In this document: one piece after another, positions 33,601 to 44,290 of the stretch
Layout of the letters: each line of letters begins with the position of its first letter
Position numbering within the stretch: the stretch's first letter is position 1
NCBI GenBank assembly: GCA_034359265.1
Contig: CP136893.1
Location: 28,280,001-28,344,000 of the forward strand
Length of the DNA stretch: 64,000 nt
From: Canna indica
Lineage: Eukaryota > Streptophyta > Magnoliopsida > Zingiberales > Cannaceae
Reading direction: 5' to 3'
The notes under the pieces: generated by a model
What the model saw: the letters and a program-made list of their open reading frames with translations, nothing else
The model's database searches: none
Told to the model about the DNA's origin: nothing
Program-made: the position numbers and the translations under genes

Positions 33601-36245
33601 AAGATTTGATGAATGCTTGAAGTTGCTCACGAGAATAAATGAGAAAATTTAGCTTGGTTGCAACTTCATGAAAACGCGTAAGGGAATTCTCAAATTCGGT
33701 ATTAACTCCTAAACTTGTCTAGCTTTAATCATTATTGGAGGTTAATGATACTTAAGAAAATAATTAGATTTTCATTTGATACATTTTAGTAGTTGCTTGA
33801 TACTTAGATTTTCATGATACATGAATGACACCATTTTAATATCTTTTGTATCAAGTTTCATTTTTTAACTTTATTTTTGGTATCTTCGAATACCTACTTG
33901 ACATATAATGGGTCTTGCGGTTTTAAACTCTAGGCTAATTATTAACATTTTGCTTTTTAATCAATAGAAAGGGTTTGAGGTCTTGTCTTTGAAGATTTTA
34001 TTTTTGAGATCTCTTTTCCTTTTGGTATCATTGTGAAATTTGGCTTAAAAATGAATTCTCTACTATTTAGCAAAATTGCATTTTGAAAACGATACTAAAA
34101 ATTGAAAAATATGATACCAAAAAAAATGACACTCAAATTTTTGTTTTGTTATTTAGTATATTATCTTGATAGTAATGAATTTCATTGTGATACTAATGAT
34201 TTGTTTACTTGCAAGTTAAGTGTAGTTTAATTGGGTGGTCATTTCAAAAATTTTAGAGGAAAATGCAAAATATGGAAAACTTGTCAAAATGAGGTATATG
34301 TTCCACTTTTGCAATATTTGGTGCATTGCCTCCTGTACCATGTAGACATCATTGTTCTATATTCATGATAGGCTTTTAGATGTGTTTGAATGAAAATTCA
34401 CGAGTTTGTAGGAAAATGATACTTAATTAGAAAACTTCTTGATACCAAGATCATTTTTAATTAAATTGTGTTAGGTTAATACGTTGACTTAAAGACATTC
34501 ATGTAATCAACGTTTCCAAAATAAATATGCAACCTTGAAGCTTGAAATTGAAAGTTAATTAAAAAACTGAAAATTGATACTTCATGCAACATCATAATAC
34601 TTAGGTCAATTTTTGGTGAAGATTAAAATATTGGACTGATAAATGATCTTAAGAAATTTGTTTCCGGTTCAAATTTGATATACATAATTATCATGCTTAT
34701 ATATTGGTGTGGTAAAGTTTGAATGAAAACTAAAAATAATTTAAAAAATAACATATAATTATAAAAATACCACTGAAATTTAGTGAATTTTATAAAAGTG
34801 TAGAAACATATTTTTTGGTTGATTCTTGAATCTGAACATTCATTGAAAAATCTAGTTGATGTTGTTAAAATTTGAAAAAATTTCATCAAAAATTTAAATT
34901 TCTTTGCATTTTTTAGTTTAGATATTGAAACTTTAAAGTGTCGTTCCTTTTAAGTGTTCATAATTCGATACTTTGATTTATCGTCAAAATTTTCAAACTT
35001 AATATAGATGATGATAATAAAATTCCATGTTTGGTATCATTCATGTCATAACAGGTGTAAAATCATTTTTAAAAATAATTTTGATACGTTTTTTTTAGAA
35101 AAGAAACTTGTATTAATCAAAAGACTTGAAATTACAAGTGACGAAGGAGGGAAGGAGAGAGGGAAAAAGGAAAATAATCACAAGGTAAAACAAATTAAGG
35201 AGGGCTTGAACAAGTTAGCCCCTTCAATAGCCACCTCAAGAGAAGTTTTCTTTGTACCCTCGAAGCAACGAGTGTTGCGCTCATACCAAATTTTCCAATT
35301 CCAAATCATATTGAGACCGTATTTGCACAACTTAGATTTCCGAGATCCTCCCATGGTCGAATTAAACCAAGGGCGGAAATCAAGATGGAAGAGTGTTGTA
35401 TTATTACATAGAATCAACAGAGATTTCCAACCTTTGGTCGTGAAACGACAGTCGAATAGGATGTGGTCAAGCGATTCGTCTTCCACCTCACAAAGAGGAC
35501 ATAAGGGAGATAGTTGCATCCCATGGGCAATGAGCCGATCTTTGGTTGATAGCATCCTATTTAAAGCAAGCCAATTCATGACGGAAAACGGCTTCAGGAC
35601 ATGATCTATTCCATATAAACTCAACAACTGGATTGGTAATGCCCCACAAATTCAGAAGTTTGTAAAGAGAGCTGGTGGAGAAGTTACGTACCGTCAGGGG
35701 TCCATTTCCAGAGCACCCTGTCCTCGCCTTCAAGATGAAGGAAAGGGTTTATCTCGTTAAGAAGACTGAAGATAGAATTCAAAGGAACAAGATTTGTAAA
35801 ATTAATATTCCATCCTATGATCGTCCCATCATCATTAAGTTCCTTTGAATCGATAGGATTTTGATGCCCTTGATTGATACTTTGATATTTTCAAAAGTAA
35901 ATGAGATTTTGAAAATCTGAGCTTTATCGTGGTCATCTTTATTTAAGCCATATAATGAGGTTTTGTGACTCGATGAATGAGATCGTGTCTTGATTTCACT
36001 TCAAAGAGAAGTGTTAAAGTTTTGATGATAATGTTTGTTTTTGTGCTTGACTAATTGATGCGAAAAGGAGGAGAATATGTCATAGTTATCTTTTTTTCTA
36101 CGTGCATATAGTTAGGAGAGTTTATTTTAGATATGGATGATGATATGGGGAGCATTCCATAAGCACTTAATAAAATGATATGCATATTGACATCATTCTT
36201 TAAAGCTTTCATTGAGATGTTTGTCATCATAAAAATTGAGGAGAT
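33601..36245 (+). other. Non-coding 3' internal region of the gag-only Copia element
   Basis: AT-rich, non-coding sequence homologous to 49626-52180 (for example 'CTTCG-AATACCTA', 'TTTTAAACTCTAGGCTAATTATT' versus its counterpart near 50020). It holds a LINE insertion at 35088-35857. Pol is absent in both copies, which indicates a gag-only family rather than a chance deletion. A polypurine-like AAAAATTGAGGAGA precedes the LTR at 36246. Confidence 0.65.
35088..35857 (-). mobile_element. 5'-truncated LINE with zinc-binding RT domain (zf-RVT)
   Basis: Minus strand. A 149-codon frame (35627-35178) includes MLSTKDRLIAHGM, then PLCPLCEVEDESLDHILFDC, the zf-RVT motif at the C-terminus of plant L1 reverse transcriptases, and WKIWYERNTRCFEG. 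An oligo(T) run at 35089-35096 is the poly(A) tail on the other strand. Candidate target duplications are ATTTTGATAC (35078-35087) and ATTTTGATGC (35858-35867). The RT core and ORF1 are missing, as in most LINE copies. Confidence 0.85.
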
Positions 36246-37672
36246 TATTGGCCTAAGGTTTTCAACATTGGTCTCAATCTCAGTTTTGATGACAACAATC
36301 ACATTTTGATGTATTTATCAAGTGTTGATTTCATGTTGGTTGAATGATGCACGTCTACTAGAAATGTGTTAATCAGCAACGACCATCAGCAACGACTGCC
36401 TGAGCTGTTGCAATAACTAACAGCATTCTTACAACCGCTTGGACCGTTGCAGATGCGATATATCTGCAATGGCTTTTTTAAGGCCGCTCCAGCCATTGCT
36501 ACCAAGTGGATGGCACGAACATGGCGCACAAATGATATAACTTATCAATGAAAAATGTGAAAATGTGAAGTTTCTAACCTGACGTACGTGCGAAGTTCGT
36601 CGAAAAAAATGTGAAAATTCTAGTATCGATAATTTCGGAGGACAATTGTGTCAGAGTTAGGTCTAGGGTTAGAAATGATTGTAAAAATATTCTAAGGACT
36701 CAAATAATCTCATTCAACGTATTTATTCAAAGCCAAAGCCAAACCGGAACCTGAAACTGAAACTGAGTCAAAAAATTAGAATTCAACCTTATTACTGAGT
36801 ATCGCTAGAACTTCGATCGATCTTTGATCCACCTTCGGTAGTAGTTCGGACGAATGTCGATCGAATCTCGATTGATCGACATTCGACCGTTGACCAACTA
36901 AATGCCCAACTGATCTTTTTCTATCCGTTGAACGGTTAATTTTAAGCCTCTTATTTCATAACCTTTATATGTACTCCTAAAAACCTTTATATATACTCCT
37001 AAAACCAATCTCCTTTGGGTTCTAGTGTTGCATTGAGTCTATCTTGAGAGAGTTTGAGCCTTTTACTTGAGTTTAAACCCTAATTCTTGAATCTCCACAC
37101 ATTTCAGCCTTTTACTCATCTTCGAGCCTTCATTGATTCAAAGATTCATCATCTTGAGACCTTGATGGATTAGGAGGAAGCTAGCAAAGAGCACCAAGTG
37201 TGTTTGTTTTATTTTTGTGCTCTTTATTATTGTTTTTACTTGTATTTTGTTCACTTTTGTAAGTGTGCTTGTGAATAGTGTGAGGAACACTTTAGGTAGA
37301 TTATATTGTTGTTCCTTTGATATAAAAGCAGAGTATCCTCAATAGTTGAAGAATAAGTTATTGGTGTACCCTCTTATAAGGAAAACATTACAATAGTGAA
37401 AAGGGTGAAATTCTAAGCATGATTGCATGAAGCTTAGGTAGTGGAGTAGACGGAGTTGTTGAATCACTCTAAAATTCTTGTGTTAGCATTATATTTGCTT
37501 GGCTCGTATATTTATTTGTGATATCATCTTGTTAAATTATCCCACTTAATGTGCTTAAATTGTTAATCGATCAATCAAGAATTAAAATTAAAAAGTATAC
37601 ATTCAACATAAAACACACTATCCACCCCTAGTGTAATTAAAAAGTATAATCATTCTATTCACCCCATATAAC
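36246..37672 (+). mobile_element. 3' LTR of the gag-only Copia element
   Basis: It starts TATTGGCCTAAGG (TG decayed to TA) after a polypurine-like tract. It shares 'TCTCAATCTCAGTTTTGATGA' in its first 60 bp with the LTR at 52195, plus a GATCGAT-rich palindromic zone (36815-36890), TATA-like sequence (about 36965) and the 'TAGGTAGTGGAGTAG' motif. The right edge is uncertain (37640-37680) because the end is decayed. Bases about 36350-36540 look like an inserted terminus of another element with GCAACGAC repeats. Confidence 0.7.
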
Positions 37673-37937
37673 ACACATTAAAAAGTAGTGTTAATTGATG
37701 TATCTAGCCCAAACTATGACCATTTTCACAAATTTAGCTCATTTTTTAATCTGCATCAATTATATCTCGAACTATCGAATTGATATCAATTCTAGCCCAA
37801 CGTCAAATACACGTCAATGCCACCATTAGGTGCTGATGTGACATCTGACTCAGCATATTAAAAAATAATATTTTACTAATTGTGTTGCCACATCAGCATT
37901 TAATTACCTATTTTTAAAATAAGAAAAAAAAATTTAA
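37673..37937. other. Possible MULE-type terminal region before captured genes
   Basis: The text 'TCTAGCCCAAACTATGACC' followed by two similar ~70 bp units, and 'CCACATCAGC' words, recalls long terminal repeats of plant Mutator-like elements. A 37 bp stretch here (37889-37926) recurs in direct orientation at 55255-55294, on the far side of the captured gene block. No partner inverted repeat was found, so the element type is unresolved. Confidence 0.35.
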
Positions 37938-38260
37938 CTTACCCCCTCCCCCATTGCCACGTCAACCAGCTCCTTAACCTCGCCCGCATCCTCTCCGCCC
38001 GCAGCATTGTCGTCCATTACGTTGGTTCCTCCAATCACAACCGCCAGGTGCACGACTGCGCCCACGCATGGCGGCCAAACTCCGCCACCATCCGCTTCCA
38101 CGACATCCCCTTGCCTGCCTTCCCCTCCTTGGAGCCCGACACCAGCGGCGCCGTCAAGTTCCCCACCCACCTCCAACTGGCGTTCGACGTCACCGTCGTC
38201 CACCTTCGCCCCCCTCTCACCACCCTTCTCCGCTCCCTAATGTCGTCGCCCCACCATGTC
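37938..38260 (+). pseudogene. Zeatin O-glucosyltransferase-like fragment, part 1
   Basis: An open GC-rich frame from about 37938 encodes the N-terminal acceptor-binding region of a UDP-glycosyltransferase: HVNQLLNLARILSARSIVVH, YVGSSNHNRQVH, IRFHDIPLPAFPSLEPD, then KFPTHLQLAFDV and LRPPLTTLLRSL. These are typical of (cis-)zeatin O-glucosyltransferases, which add glucose to the side-chain hydroxyl of cytokinins in the cytosol. The first about 15 residues are missing. The frame is cut at 38260 by an LTR retrotransposon and continues in frame at 53825. Confidence 0.88.
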
Positions 38261-39850
38261 TGTTGGCTTAAGGTTTTTAACCTTGGTCTTAATCTCAGTT
38301 TTGATGATAACAAACATGAAACTAATATTTCAATGAAAAATCTTTTAGGTTCCATATCGGTTAGCGCTCGACGTCCCCAATTGAAAAAATCAAAAAAATT
38401 AGAGAAATCGGAGAAATCGACGAGGACGCTCATCGTCGCTCGGGATTTTTCGGGAAGTTAGAGTTTATATTTAGGGTGTCTAGAATGTGATGTAATCCTC
38501 TTTATGATGCAAAGAACCCAAAAACTAAATCTGAACCCCAAAACATGAAAACCCGGAAATCGCCCTGAAATTCACTAAGCCTAGGGAGCTCCTTGGCGGG
38601 CTATATGACTTAGACATTTTCTTGACACAAAAAATAACGGTAATTGTTCCTTGGGTAAAAATTAGATAACGATGTATTTTTAAGAAATTTTTGGAAGCCT
38701 TTAGCATACCCATATTTGACCCGGGAGATTAGAAAATTTCTGTTTTCCAAAAATTTGTACTAGACCCCAAAAACTATATTTTGAATCTTAAGGATTTTGA
38801 TTTTTTAGATATTTTTATTGAATCCAAATGAGGGTAATCTTTATATAACATATATGTTTTAAAGTTATTAAATATTATATAAGTAGACCTAGCAAAAATG
38901 AAACCCAAACGAGCAAAAAATCTAGCCTAATCAAACTGCCCTGCCCAGATTCGGTCGACTGAACATTGCCCAGAACGGGCAGAATGCTTCGGTCGCTCGG
39001 GCGGTCGCTTGGTCGGTCGACCGACGATCGACCAGACAAGCGACCGGCGGGCTGTAACGGGCAAAAAATCGCCCGTTGAGAAGAGAGAGCTCTCTATTCT
39101 CTTCATGACTTATAAATAGGAAGCCATGAGAGCCTTCTTTCATGATGTTGATCACATCTAATCTCCTTGAGCCATCTCTTGATCAATTCTAAGCCTTCAT
39201 TGAGCAAATGTTATGAAAACCCTAGCTTGAACCTTTCATCTCCTTGATTAAGCCTTTACTTCATTGCTTCATCATCAAAGGCATCAAGAGGAAGCTAGAA
39301 ATCTTGTTGTGGAGCTAAGTAACTTATATATTGTTTGATTTATTGCTCCATTTATTATTGTATTTTGTTGTTTATTTCATTGTATTTGAGTGTGTGTAAA
39401 CCTAGAGTGCTAGGTTGATTGAGTTGGTGGTTGTCTTGGTGTTAAGGCTTAAACCCACCATTGTAAACTTAGTTTACTAGGATTAGTTGAGTTGTCTCTT
39501 AGGTTGAGATGGGAGAGTGCTCTCTGTAGGAAGTTGAGATACTTCCGGGTGTGGAAGTGCCTTCGGTTTGAGATCGGAGATTTTTCGGTTGTAAAGTCCT
39601 CTTTGTAAGAGAAACGATATAATCTAGTAAACTTAGTTTGGAAATCCTAAGCGGGGTACTTAGGTAGTGGAGTAGGCATTGGGGTCGAACTACTATAAAT
39701 CTTTGTGTTAGCATTGATATTGTGTTTGTATTAATTACTTTATTATTATCGTTTTCGCATTTAGTCATTCAATCGTAAATTGTCTAAGTAATTTAAGAAA
39801 TATTTAAAATCGAATTTAAGTAAATAGATTTAGTTAATATACTATTCATT
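38261..39850 (+). repeat. 5' LTR, main part
   Basis: Collinear with 52195-53785 of the 3' LTR, with moderate divergence and small indels. It contains a palindrome-rich zone with CGGTCGACCG and CGATCG words (about 38950-39050), then CTTATAAATAGG (39110) as TATA box and a start region near 39140. The final 29 bp lie beyond the nested CACTA, at 47427-47455. Frames within it are not genes. Confidence 0.88.
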
Positions 39851-40189
39851 CACTACAATTTTAAATCGGATGTTAATATACTATTCATCCACTATGCGCC
39901 TGTTTTAATCTAACTAAACATGATTAATTAGATTAACAACCGGCGCTAATGATGAGCGCCGGTTATTAATTTTTTTCGCTGCCACGTTTCCAAAATCCCT
40001 AAACTCGCCGCCCGCCATCATGGACTCGATGCCTACCCGCCTCGGCCGCGGGTGGTTGGTTTCATGGACTCGAACGGGATGATGAGGGCGGACTTCAATG
40101 CCGGAGACTTCAACCTGGCCTGATTTGGCTAACAGATGGAACGACAAGGGAACGTTGGATGATGAGACAGAGGCCAGGGAGAGCGAAGG

Positions 40190-40333
40190 ATGTGCCCGGA
40201 GAGTATGAGGGAGTGGATACCTTGCCCGCCGGCGACATTGTCGTCGGAGAATGACGCCATCAAGCAACTCAAATCGACGGAGAGATTTGAGCGACATTGT
40301 CCGCCGGCGGGGAAGGGGTTGGATTATCTGGGG
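40190..40333 (+). pseudogene. Captured DUF248 methyltransferase fragment (PMT family)
   Basis: The frame reads CPESMREWIPC, then DAIKQLKSTERFERHCPPAG and KGLDYL. It matches the conserved opening of plant putative methyltransferases (DUF248, QUASIMODO2/PMT group), where 'Y.PC.D...A...L.S...ERHCP....CLVP' is invariant. These are Golgi membrane proteins linked to pectin methylation. A few residues after the PC are altered (a PPATLSSE insertion). Only about 45 codons are recognisable. Upstream GC-rich DNA from 39960 may be the same gene in a damaged frame. Confidence 0.7.
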
Positions 40334-40510
40334 GCTTCCGTGGCCTCCGCTCCCTTCGTCGACCCTGTCCGCCCCAAAACCCTAAGAAGGCGGCTCTATC
40401 CAGGTTTTCTGTAGTACGATTTATCGATGTGGCTCACTGGGGGCTTCGCTTTTGGAGAGGCAACTGATCTCTTATCTTTGTCCCAGTGTTACTTGCACCG
40501 GAGGCGGACA

Positions 40511-40620
40511 ATGGCCGTGGCCGCTCCTGGACAGTTGAATCTGGATGAGACCCCCTCCTGGGGGTCTCGCAGCATTGACTGCTTCGAGAAATTGGAGCAG
40601 AGCGGTGAAGGCACATATGG
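40511..40620 (+). pseudogene. Captured first exon of a CDKC-type cyclin-dependent kinase
   Basis: ATG at 40511 opens MAVAAPGQLNLDETPSWGSR, then SIDCFEKLEQSGEGTYG, ending at a GT donor (GG|GTGAGC at 40621). This is the N-terminus of plant CDKC (CDK9-like, phosphorylates the RNA polymerase II C-terminal domain). The glycine-rich loop begins GEGTYG as in true kinases, though the usual IGEG is SGEG here. No second exon follows: the next 1.3 kb is intron-like, then unrelated sequence. It is therefore a captured exon with its 5' leader (about 40340-40510) and part of intron 1. Confidence 0.88.
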
Positions 40621-41953
40621 GTGAGCTAAGCTCCTCCTTTCCCTTTCTAATATCATTTTTCTAGCAATTGAGCTGTGCCACTAGCGAGCTGAGACGTCTC
40701 TATTTTTACTTCCCTATTTGAACACTGGCAAAAAGTTTTGCTCTTTGACCTTCTCTTGTGGGTTTTTTTACTTGGATCTTTTTATTTTGATACTCGTGGT
40801 TGGTTTACAAATGTTGATGCATTTTAATATGTAACTTTTATTTAGAGGTTCTTCTTCTAACCTTTCGTCATTTTTCACACCTCCCTTTTCTTTTGGCATT
40901 TTCCATTTTAGTTTTAAACTTTAATCTATGATATTTTATTATTATATTCTTCTTGTATATATAATGCATATTTGTGGACATTTGATTCTTAATCAAAGGA
41001 ATCAACTAATTTAATTATGATGATTCACCTGAATTATCCACTGATGTTATAGTTTAAAGATGGGAACATTTATGTGCTCTTTGCGTAATAGAGCATACAT
41101 GGTTTTCTTAAGTTCAATTCATAAATGACCTCATCGAAGCAACCTAGTCTATAAATTATGATTTTCAACATAATCTTGATCAGCTATTGTGATTATAATG
41201 TTTGAAGTAGTGAATACTGTATTTAGGGTTGTTCAATCCGTTTCTTGTATTCGTAGTCTTTGCCATTTATATTGTTGCAGGAATCTTTGGTCGATCTTAA
41301 GGCACTTGACACATTTAAACACATCAATTCTTCACCAAAAGGGCTCTGTTTGTTCTACTTCATAGTAAGTTCTCACTTGCTGATGAAGAAATGACAACCT
41401 CTCTTAATCTGCATCAACAATTTAAAAAAGCCCTTTTTGAATATAACAATCAAAGAAATATGCAGAAGCTTGATACAATATCCAGCTTTTAGTTGCTTAT
41501 ATATTCAATCACCTGATTCCAGTCACAGGAAGTTTGCAGGTGTTACTAGTTCATACTTGTTCTCATATCACTGTAGAGTATAAACTCGTAGATGAGGCAG
41601 TTGCTCCTAATTTGGCATTTTGTCTTGTCATTCTGCTTTGATACTATGAATGTTGATGTGGTTCATCTTTGCTCCAAAGTATAATGGATCAAGTGTTAGA
41701 AATCTTACAAAAAATTCTGAAGAGTGGATGATCTAGAATGAAGCAAGTGGTAGGGAGATCATGGAAACTGGAAAGTTAGGGATGAGATGCAGAGCCTGGT
41801 GGGAGAAAGAGAAAATGTAGAAAAAAGAAAGAGAATTTTTATTCCATTGCCAAAACTGGCTTCTCATTACAATCAGGGCCACTATATAGGCCTCTACTAA
41901 AACTAACAAGGACAATACTCTTCTTATTGTTCTCAACTAATTAGAGCTAAATT
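40621..41953 (+). other. Intron-like captured DNA, no gene
   Basis: T-rich sequence starting at a canonical GTGAGC donor, probably CDKC intron 1, then unassigned DNA. A TTGCAG|GAATC acceptor-like site at 41280 is not followed by kinase sequence. A short stretch at 41800-41940 resembles retroelement leader DNA. Confidence 0.45.
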
Positions 41954-42210
41954 ATCTGGTGGCCTTGGTGCCATCAACATCAAACACCACAACATCGCCG
42001 TTCGTGCCAAATGGTGGTGGAAAATCTCATCAAAATTTCAGGCCCCTTGGGAAAACATCCTCCTGCATACTCTCTTTAATAGAACATCCTAGAATCCTGA
42101 TTCTCCTAACAGGTCATGGCCTTGGTCAATCAAGCAAAAGGTGAAGCTCCAGATATCCTCACCCCCTTCATAAGGATTAAAATGGGCAATGGCACATGCA
42201 CCCATGTTCT
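41954..42210 (+). pseudogene. LINE reverse transcriptase fragment
   Basis: Reading from about 41957 gives GGLGAINIKHHNIAVRAKWW and WKISSKFQAPW. This matches the 'GGLG...N.AL.AKW.WR' block that lies between the RT and zf-RVT domains of plant L1 elements. It is a short piece with frame breaks downstream. Its 5' and 3' joins are with unrelated DNA. Confidence 0.7.
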
Positions 42211-42374
42211 AATTTTTATATTTTTTTGGTCGATTTCAATCCTGCTGATCAAATCCAGTGGATCCAATGGATTTTTCAATTTTATTCAACTTTCCCATAT
42301 ACGGATACTGATTTCGATTTTTCTAGCTATGCTTGATAGGCATGCAATTTTTTTTTTGAAAGGAAAAAAAAAAA

Positions 42375-42833
42375 ATGCCTATCAAGCGGGAGATTACACT
42401 ACGAACAGACTGCCAGGCAATTATTAGTTTCCACAACAAGTCTCATCAGAACAAGCCATCTCGAGTCCGATGGCTCAATTTTATTGATTTTATTACAGGT
42501 ACTGGCGTCCAAGTTCAATTCGAACACATAGAAGGCAAATTAAATGTTTTGGCAGACGCCTTGTCGAGGATAACAACAAAAATGGTACTTCTCGAACACA
42601 TCCCTGATTCTTATGTTGCTAAAATCAAGACAATGGAACAGGCTATTGACGAAACCAAAGATGCACCAATACAAATTCAACAGGAGCTATCTAGCTCAAT
42701 CAACTTCCTGAGTAAGTGTTTGATACAAAAAGAGTCTGCTAACGCCCTCTATACTTGGGATGATGAAACCCAAGAAATCATCGAAGACAATGATGAGGCA
42801 GTAGCTTTACTCATGGAAGAGATGACAATCTGA
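42375..42833 (+). pseudogene. Pararetroviral RNase H C-terminal fragment
   Basis: An open frame of 152 codons begins inside the RNase H domain. Diagnostic elements are LRTDCQAI near the start, NKPSRVRWLNF, and FEHIEGKLNVLADALSR. The LADALSR motif contains the last catalytic aspartate of the domain. This is the C-terminus of the polyprotein of bacilliform pararetroviruses, followed by a Gln/Glu-rich tail. The reverse transcriptase and earlier domains are missing. The frame is intact over its short length, but alone it has no replication function. Confidence 0.85.
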
Positions 42834-42869
42834 CCATTTGAATATTATGAATATTATCCTGAGGCCAGG

Positions 42870-43307
42870 ATGTTTCTCCCAATCAATACTCAATTAAGTT
42901 GGGATAACCCGTACGACCACAACACGAATGAAAGACGACTGGACTTCGTAGCAAGAATAAACATGGTTAGGAATGAAGCATGGGCTTTCCAAGCAGATGA
43001 TCAATCCCAATGGACTGATGATGAAGAAAACAATGGTATTCTACAGATCCAACAATCAAGTCCCAAAGAAGATCAACCAGAATGTTCCTATCAAAGAGAA
43101 CTTCAAGATGATGAAATTCTTGACTACTGGCAATATGTAGTCGATGAAAATAATAAACTCGAAAAGTCCCTGGAGAAAATGAAGATCACATCCAAAGAAT
43201 TCTACCAGGAGATAGAACAACAACAAAGACCCACACACTATGATAATCCAACGGATGAGGAGGATGAAAGAACCCGAAAGGGAAAGTATCCCGCAAGGGA
43301 TCAATGA
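42870..43307 (+). CDS. Unidentified pararetroviral frame, 145 aa, acidic
   Basis: It begins 36 bp after the polyprotein stop, in a different frame, at MFLPINTQLSWDNPYDHN. The product is acidic and polar, with a likely coiled-coil segment (EILDYWQYVVDENNKLEKSL). It ends with a basic RTRKGKYPARDQ tail. It does not resemble the standard badnaviral small proteins as I know them. The frame may be intact, but expression is doubtful in this truncated context. Confidence 0.45.
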   Translation: MFLPINTQLSWDNPYDHNTNERRLDFVARINMVRNEAWAFQADDQSQWTDDEENNGILQIQQSSPKEDQPECSYQRELQDDEILDYWQYVVDENNKLEKSLEKMKITSKEFYQEIEQQQRPTHYDNPTDEEDERTRKGKYPARDQ

Positions 43308-43392
43308 TAAAAAACCACGTTCAAGGGCATAATGGCCAAGCCCTCAGATAAAGGCCATACTAATGTATATTATTTTAATTTCCTTTTTGCAG

Positions 43393-43824
43393 ATGATTCT
43401 TGACAGCCTGCAGCTACAAGCAATCACGAAGAAAGGTACCCTATGGAGCACGAAGAAAAGTTTATCAACTGCCCAACACTGGGCCGTTCTTGGAGGTATC
43501 ACAGAAACAAGCTGTGCCGGAATGAATGAATTAGAACGACTAACGGGAAAAGCCCTCTTTAAAATCCCGAAGTCTCCTGAACAGAAATTAAAATGGTCCA
43601 GAAAAATTGAAGACATTCATAAGGCTCAAGCCTTAATCACCATTGCTGAATTAGAAAAACTTATTGCAATGGGCTATTTACAAAGGGCCCGAATTGAGCA
43701 GCACAGCACTAATCACCACTGGGAAGAAGATGCGTTGGAACTAGTAACGCATCACATCAAGAACATGGAAAGATGCCACCAAATGCTAAACAGTGCACGA
43801 GAAAGCTTATCTATTAACGTGTAA
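43393..43824 (+). CDS. Second unidentified pararetroviral frame, 143 aa, helical
   Basis: An ATG at 43393 follows directly on a polypyrimidine tract and TTGCAG, which looks like a 3' splice site; an upstream ATG at 43363 is in frame. The predicted protein is rich in helix formers (IEDIHKAQALITIAELEKLI) without cysteine motifs. Rice tungro bacilliform virus is known to express a frame after its polyprotein (ORF IV) from a spliced RNA, so the acceptor-like site is suggestive. The product is not recognised. Confidence 0.45.
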   Translation: MILDSLQLQAITKKGTLWSTKKSLSTAQHWAVLGGITETSCAGMNELERLTGKALFKIPKSPEQKLKWSRKIEDIHKAQALITIAELEKLIAMGYLQRARIEQHSTNHHWEEDALELVTHHIKNMERCHQMLNSARESLSINV

Positions 43825-43865
43825 TGGATAAGGATCACATGAAACGCCACCGAACGCACTCAGCT

Positions 43866-44110
43866 GCATTATTGTCCTATGCCTTATCTAGAAGGCACTT
43901 TAGTTGTATTATTGTCCTATGCCTTATCTGAAAGGCACTCTAGTTGTATTATTGTACTACTACCTTGCTTTACAACCACGCCTTAGCTGTAAAGGCGCAC
44001 TATGTGTGAACAAAGGGCTACAAGTTGACGTGTGAGTGGAACGATGGGGCCCACAGAGCACCCGCGCTCACATCTTCTTGAACCTTTTATAGGCTATATA
44101 AACCCTAGCA
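43866..44110 (+). promoter_or_regulatory. Pararetroviral promoter region with tandem repeats and TATA box
   Basis: Two and a half tandem copies of a 40 bp unit (TGTATTATTGTCCTATGCC...) span 43866-43960. TTGACGTGTGAG near 44025 contains a TGACG as-1-like element, common in caulimovirid promoters. CTATATAAACC at about 44094-44104 is a well-placed TATA box. Transcription would start near 44130. An A/T-rich leader with short frames follows. Confidence 0.65.
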
Positions 44111-44290
44111 TATGGAGTTGCAAGACACACCGGTACACAACCGAAACATCTTACATCTCCCAGCCCTCAAGTGTTGTAATAGTGCTTGTATTGTAATCCT
44201 ACTACTTTTGCAATATATTCAAAGCCTTCAGATATTTATAAATCCAGTGTCTTCAACGACCCGTGATTTATCTTCATTTCTATCTACGTT

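Larger units (their letters stand above)
42375..44290 (+). mobile_element. Endogenous pararetrovirus segment (Caulimoviridae-like)
   Basis: A contiguous piece of an integrated plant pararetrovirus: the RNase H end of the polyprotein, two further small frames, and then a compact promoter/leader zone with a TATA box. Movement, coat, protease and most RT sequences are absent, so this cannot give rise to a virus. The left edge is at a hairpin (42331-42387). The right edge is not sharp, about 44290. It lies inside the gene-capturing CACTA element and was presumably integrated or captured before that element moved. Gene order resembles badna/tungro-like viruses rather than florendoviruses; that assignment is inference. 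Confidence 0.8.

Noticed and set aside
19732..37672. Pairing the solo LTR at 19732 with the LTR at 36246 as one element
   Set aside because: They share family motifs but diverge too much and differ in length, and no primer-binding site follows the first.
38048..38461. Single 137-codon protein crossing 38260
   Set aside because: Only the part before 38261 is glucosyltransferase; the rest is read-through into the retrotransposon LTR.
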